A stretch of DNA of 7,454 nt, from the NCBI GenBank assembly GCA_018725345.1, contig QLUI01000082.1:1-7454 (forward strand), in the 5' to 3' direction. This DNA comes from Bacillota bacterium (GTDB taxonomy: Bacteria > Bacillota > Dethiobacteria > Dethiobacterales > Dethiobacteraceae). Below, piece by piece: positions 5,431 to 7,454 of the stretch. How positions within the stretch are numbered: the stretch's first letter is position 1; every line of letters begins with the position of its first letter. Under the pieces are notes generated by a model that was not told where the DNA came from, did not search any database, and saw nothing but the letters and a program-made list of their open reading frames with translations. Made by a program: the position numbers and the translations under genes.

Positions 5431-5964
5431 CTACGCTTTGCGTCGCATCCTTAGTACGGCCATCGCCCCGATTAGCACGGCTGAAACTATGGCTATGCTA
5501 AAATAAGTTGTATTATTTGGGGCAGCAGCGAAATCTGTGTCAGTAGCTGGAACAGCCTCCTCCAAAGGAGTGCTTTCTGTCATTAGTATTCGCGCCTGGG
5601 GATCTGTGGGAGCAAGCTGATTGTCTTCCTCTTCTAAAACTTTCAACTCGTCAGTCGTTAATACAGCTTTTTGGTCTACCCTTACCGGCACCTGTATTTT
5701 TTGCTCACTCGCCAGTCCGCGGTCAATTATGGCTTCCACCATATACACTTCAACTTTAACGTTCCAAAATTCACGCAGCCAGCTATCTTCGATGGTTATG
5801 GCAGTCGCGTTGGTGTTGTGTGTCTCTGCGAGGTGGTTCACAGCAATTACTCTCAGTTCCTCGCTTATTTCAGGGTCGAGCATTTTAAGTATTGCCATAG
5901 CAGGCGCAGTCATAATTAACAATAAACTACAAATGACTGCAAGAACAAAAGATTTTTTGATCAC
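5431..5964 (-). CDS. exported protein with C-terminal membrane anchor, function unknown
   Basis: A 177-residue protein starting at GTG (5964) behind GGAGGG with 6-nt spacing. It has a classic signal peptide (MIKKSFVLAVICSLLL, likely cut after APAMA at residue 24). An outer region of about 125 residues follows, with mixed beta/alpha character (WNVKVEVYMVEAIIDRG, then KIQVPVRVD) and an acidic low-complexity linker (about 108-150). A C-terminal helix (about 154-171) and the basic tail RMRRKA complete it. The ending looks like a sorting-type anchor, but no LPxTG or PEP motif precedes it, so simple membrane retention is more likely. I do not recognise the outer domain. It is the first gene of a probable two-gene unit with the pseudopilin-like protein downstream, which suggests that both work at the cell surface. 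Confidence 0.8.
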   Translation of the reverse strand: MIKKSFVLAVICSLLLIMTAPAMAILKMLDPEISEELRVIAVNHLAETHNTNATAITIEDSWLREFWNVKVEVYMVEAIIDRGLASEQKIQVPVRVDQKAVLTTDELKVLEEEDNQLAPTDPQARILMTESTPLEEAVPATDTDFAAAPNNTTYFSIAIVSAVLIGAMAVLRMRRKA

Positions 5965-6012
5965 TTTAATCCCTCCAAAATTTTTTATCTTGGTTTTTCT
6001 TTTGGGTTAAGA

Positions 6013-6104
6013 CCCCCACCTCTAAGCGAAGCGTAGGTGGGAATTTTTAATCAGGTGGAGTAGACTCTCCACCTGATTCCCCGATGTTTAAGCTTTGCTT
6101 AAAC
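6013..6104. other. three consecutive hairpins between divergent genes
   Basis: Hairpin A pairs CCCACCT (6015-6021) with AGGTGGG (6035-6041) and is followed by ATTTTT. Hairpin B has a perfect 12-bp stem, AATCAGGTGGAG (6049-6060) with CTCCACCTGATT (6067-6078). Hairpin C pairs GTTTAAGC (6086-6093) with GCTTAAAC (6097-6104) around TTT. The arms of A and B share the CCACCT/AGGTGG core, so the left arm of A could pair with B and the reverse, giving alternative folds. It lies upstream of the minus-strand GTG gene and would be in its leader if transcription starts further right. It resembles the hairpin-rich ends of IS200/IS605-type elements, but no tnpA or tnpB sequence is seen beside it. Confidence 0.6.
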
Positions 6105-6106
6105 GA

Positions 6107-6211
6107 GTTCACTTAACGGTTTAGACGAAAGAAGCAGAGATTTGTTCCGTAAAATTACTAAAAAATATGGAATGCGCCCTATTAGCAAGGAGCGGCAGCT
6201 TGAACTTGTGT
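6107..6211 (+). pseudogene. possible C-terminal gene remnant, unrecognised
   Basis: One frame stays open from just after hairpin C to a TGA at 6209-6211. It encodes a strongly charged, helix-like peptide (LDERSRDLFRKITKKYGMRP, then ISKERQLELV). The composition looks like real protein, but there is no start codon with a ribosome site and the frame is closed by TAA just upstream, inside hairpin C. The likeliest reading is the tail of a lost gene, cut by whatever brought the hairpin block. It may be chance. Confidence 0.3.
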
Positions 6212-6228
6212 GAAGTTTACCATAAGAT
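6200..6228 (+). promoter_or_regulatory. candidate sigma-A promoter for the DUF6671 gene
   Basis: TTGAAC (6200-6205) and TAAGAT (6223-6228) are separated by exactly 17 nt, each 4/6 against consensus. Transcription would start near 6235, leaving a short leader before the GTG at 6262. It overlaps the end of the ORF remnant. Confidence 0.4.
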
Positions 6229-6261
6229 AATTAAATCTGAAAATTGTGTGGGGGTAGTATT

Positions 6262-7110
6262 GTGGAAAAACAAATCTATAAAAATCGCAAGATTGTTCTT
6301 TTGACTAAACATAAAAAGGAGGAGGCAATTCGACCGGTTATTGAAAAAGCAACAGGCTGTAGTTTAATTGTTGAATCACGCTTTGATACAGATAAGTTTG
6401 GGACTTTTTCTAGGGATATAACCAGAACTAAATCACAACTGGAGACGGCGAGACTTAAGATCAAAGAGGGGATGTTGCTCTCAGGGCTGGATATTGGTAT
6501 TGCAAGTGAAGGAAGTTTTGGCTCTCATCCATTTATTCCGGCGCCGTGGAATATTGAATTAGTACTTTTGTTTGATCAGAGGGAAAACTTTGAGTTGTAT
6601 GGTATCCACGAAAGTGGCGAGACAAATTTTGCCCAGCTTGCAACGGCTAGCTTTGACGAGGCGGTAAGTTTTGCAAAAAAAATCGGTTTTCCAGAGCATT
6701 TTTTCATTATCAGGCCGGATGACAGTGAATCTGAGCAAATAATTAAAGGGATCAATAATTATGACTGGTTAAAAGAGGCGTTTGTATGGTGTGGTTTGAA
6801 TTCTCATTCAGGCAAGGTATTTATGGAGACTGATCTGAGGGCACATGCAAACCCAACCAGAATGCACAATATAAAAAAAGCGACAGAGGACTTAATTTCA
6901 AAATTGCATAGTTTTTGTCCAAATTGCATGGCACCAGGTTTCATTGTCAGTGAAAGAGTTAAGGGTCTTCCCTGTGATTTATGTGGGCTTCCAAGCGATT
7001 TAGTGCTAAAAAATATTAGCAAATGCCGTAAATGTAGCCATGTTCTAGAGCAGCTATATCCAAATGGACAATTTGCTGCGGCTCAATATTGTCATTTTTG
7101 TAACCCATAG
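6262..7110 (+). CDS. DUF6671 family protein with C-terminal zinc-ribbon cysteines
   Basis: A 282-residue soluble protein. The GTG at 6262 is preferred because GGGGGT (6250-6255) lies 6 nt upstream; an in-frame TTG at 6244 would add six residues but has no ribosome site. The N-terminal half shows the DUF6671 pattern as I know it: LLTKHKKE (13-20), FDTDKFGTFSRD (41-52), QLETARLK (59-66), GIASEGSFGSHP (79-90), then PWNIELVLL. The C-terminal quarter has four CxxC knuckles at C219/C222, C238/C241, C255/C258 and C277/C280, which probably bind two zinc ions. The biochemical role of the family is not known to me; the conserved H, D, E and S residues of the N-terminal half could form an active site. 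The gene is visibly more AT-rich than the ATPase and is bordered by IS remnants, so horizontal acquisition is possible. Confidence 0.8.
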   Translation: MEKQIYKNRKIVLLTKHKKEEAIRPVIEKATGCSLIVESRFDTDKFGTFSRDITRTKSQLETARLKIKEGMLLSGLDIGIASEGSFGSHPFIPAPWNIELVLLFDQRENFELYGIHESGETNFAQLATASFDEAVSFAKKIGFPEHFFIIRPDDSESEQIIKGINNYDWLKEAFVWCGLNSHSGKVFMETDLRAHANPTRMHNIKKATEDLISKLHSFCPNCMAPGFIVSERVKGLPCDLCGLPSDLVLKNISKCRKCSHVLEQLYPNGQFAAAQYCHFCNP

Positions 7111-7256
7111 CCTGGCAGAAAAGTAGACTCTATGTAGGAAAAATACTGTGAATTCAGTTCTTCCAGTGAGCATACCTCGGGATCCAACAGTCGGATGAAT
7201 TGATCCCGAATTGTACGAAGGGCTCGTTCGATTTTCCCAGTTCGTAGATTCCAGCT
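7092..7256 (-). pseudogene. DDE transposase (rve) fragment, minus strand
   Basis: The minus strand is open from 7256 to a TGA at 7094-7092 and encodes WNLRTGKIERALRTIRDQF, then IRLLDPEVCSLEELNSQYF, then SYIESTFLPGYG. GKIER plus TIRDQF plus SLEELN is the C-terminal end of the retroviral-integrase-type catalytic core of IS481/IS3-like transposases; the E of GKIER is normally the third DDE residue. The expected YHxxxH.G..G.TP end is missing: similarity stops about where the sequence meets the end of the DUF6671 gene, with which this frame overlaps by about 19 nt. There is no start, no upstream D-D part and no full end, so this is a dead fragment. Confidence 0.65.
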
Positions 7257-7454
7257 TTAAGCATGAAGCTTATCAATAGATTGAAGCCAGCCATATCAGC
7301 ACACTGGATGAATTAAATGCTGCCTTTGGTGCCTGGCTGGATGGCTACTACCATCTCCGCGTCCACGGCGGCACCAAGCAGACACCCAAAGAGCGCCTGT
7401 TGGACAGCCAGAGGGAGCCCCGCCGTGTCCCCATTACGGAACTGACAGACATCT
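7256..7454 (+). pseudogene. DDE transposase (rve) fragment, plus strand, runs off window
   Basis: One plus-strand frame encodes ASHISTLDELNAAFGAWLDG, then YYHLRVHGGTKQTPKERLLD, then a charged stretch reaching the last base. ISTLDELNAAF..WL..YYH..VHGGT.QTP.ERL is the typical C-terminal part of IS481-like integrase-core transposases. A TAG at 7277-7279 interrupts the frame just before the clear homology, and the N-terminal and catalytic parts are absent to the left, where the oppositely oriented fragment lies. It is therefore a decayed 3' piece. It is more GC-rich than the preceding gene and continues outside the window. Confidence 0.7.

Noticed and set aside
5621..6010. Plus-strand open frame of 129 codons
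   Set aside because: It is antisense to the exported protein gene, which has a signal peptide, anchor and ribosome site; the plus frame is serine/threonine-rich shadow without these.
6013..6240. End of a TnpB gene with its RNA on the minus strand
   Set aside because: The hairpins resemble IS200/IS605 ends, but neither strand shows the C-terminal zinc finger or any other TnpB or TnpA motif next to them.
1..7454. tRNA, rRNA or CRISPR arrays
   Set aside because: I saw no cloverleaf with CCA-type end, no rRNA segment and no regularly spaced direct repeats.

Overview
The window looks like chromosomal accessory DNA from an anaerobic, probably endospore-forming member of the Bacillota. Shine-Dalgarno sites are strong (AGGAGG/GGAGG types), GTG and TTG starts occur, a very cysteine-rich coat-like protein and a DUF3343 protein are present, and base composition is mixed. 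My impression is Negativicutes (Sporomusa/Pelosinus-like), but this rests on general resemblance and no ribosomal marker is present.

Layout. (1) 1-900: a cysteine-rich, spore-coat-like protein (165-824) with a strong ribosome site and possible leader structure, closed by a perfect 48-nt palindrome that should terminate transcription both ways. (2) 1000-1992: a DUF3343 (putative Se/S carrier-like) gene, then a structured two-hairpin repeat (copy 1), then about 400 bases without a gene but with a REP-like hairpin and a second hairpin. (3) 1993-4617: a complete P2-type Ca2+-transporting ATPase. A 51-codon ORF follows (4650-4805); it looks like the beginning of a longer gene (DUF2284-like) cut off at the edge of a second copy of the structured repeat. 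(4) 4804-5964: copy 2 of the repeat, then two minus-strand genes likely in one operon: an exported, C-terminally anchored protein followed by a small single-pass protein with a pseudopilin-like outer domain. (5) 5965-6261: a divergent intergenic region with three consecutive hairpins, a short ORF remnant and a plausible housekeeping promoter. (6) 6262-7110: a DUF6671 protein with two C-terminal zinc-ribbon-like CxxC pairs. (7) 7092-7454: two decayed DDE-transposase (rve) fragments pointing away from each other, the right one running out of the window.

How the genes work together: there is no single obvious pathway. The ATPase exports Ca2+, the minus-strand pair acts at the cell surface, and the coat-like protein would belong to sporulation. 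The most interesting signal is not a protein. It is the pair of about 100-nt elements (1464-1566 on +, 4804-4904 on -), which share a nearly identical 46-nt hairpin and a second hairpin whose sequence has changed while its pairing and GNNA tetraloop are kept. Both copies lie about 70 nt downstream of a stop codon in the same orientation as the gene before them.
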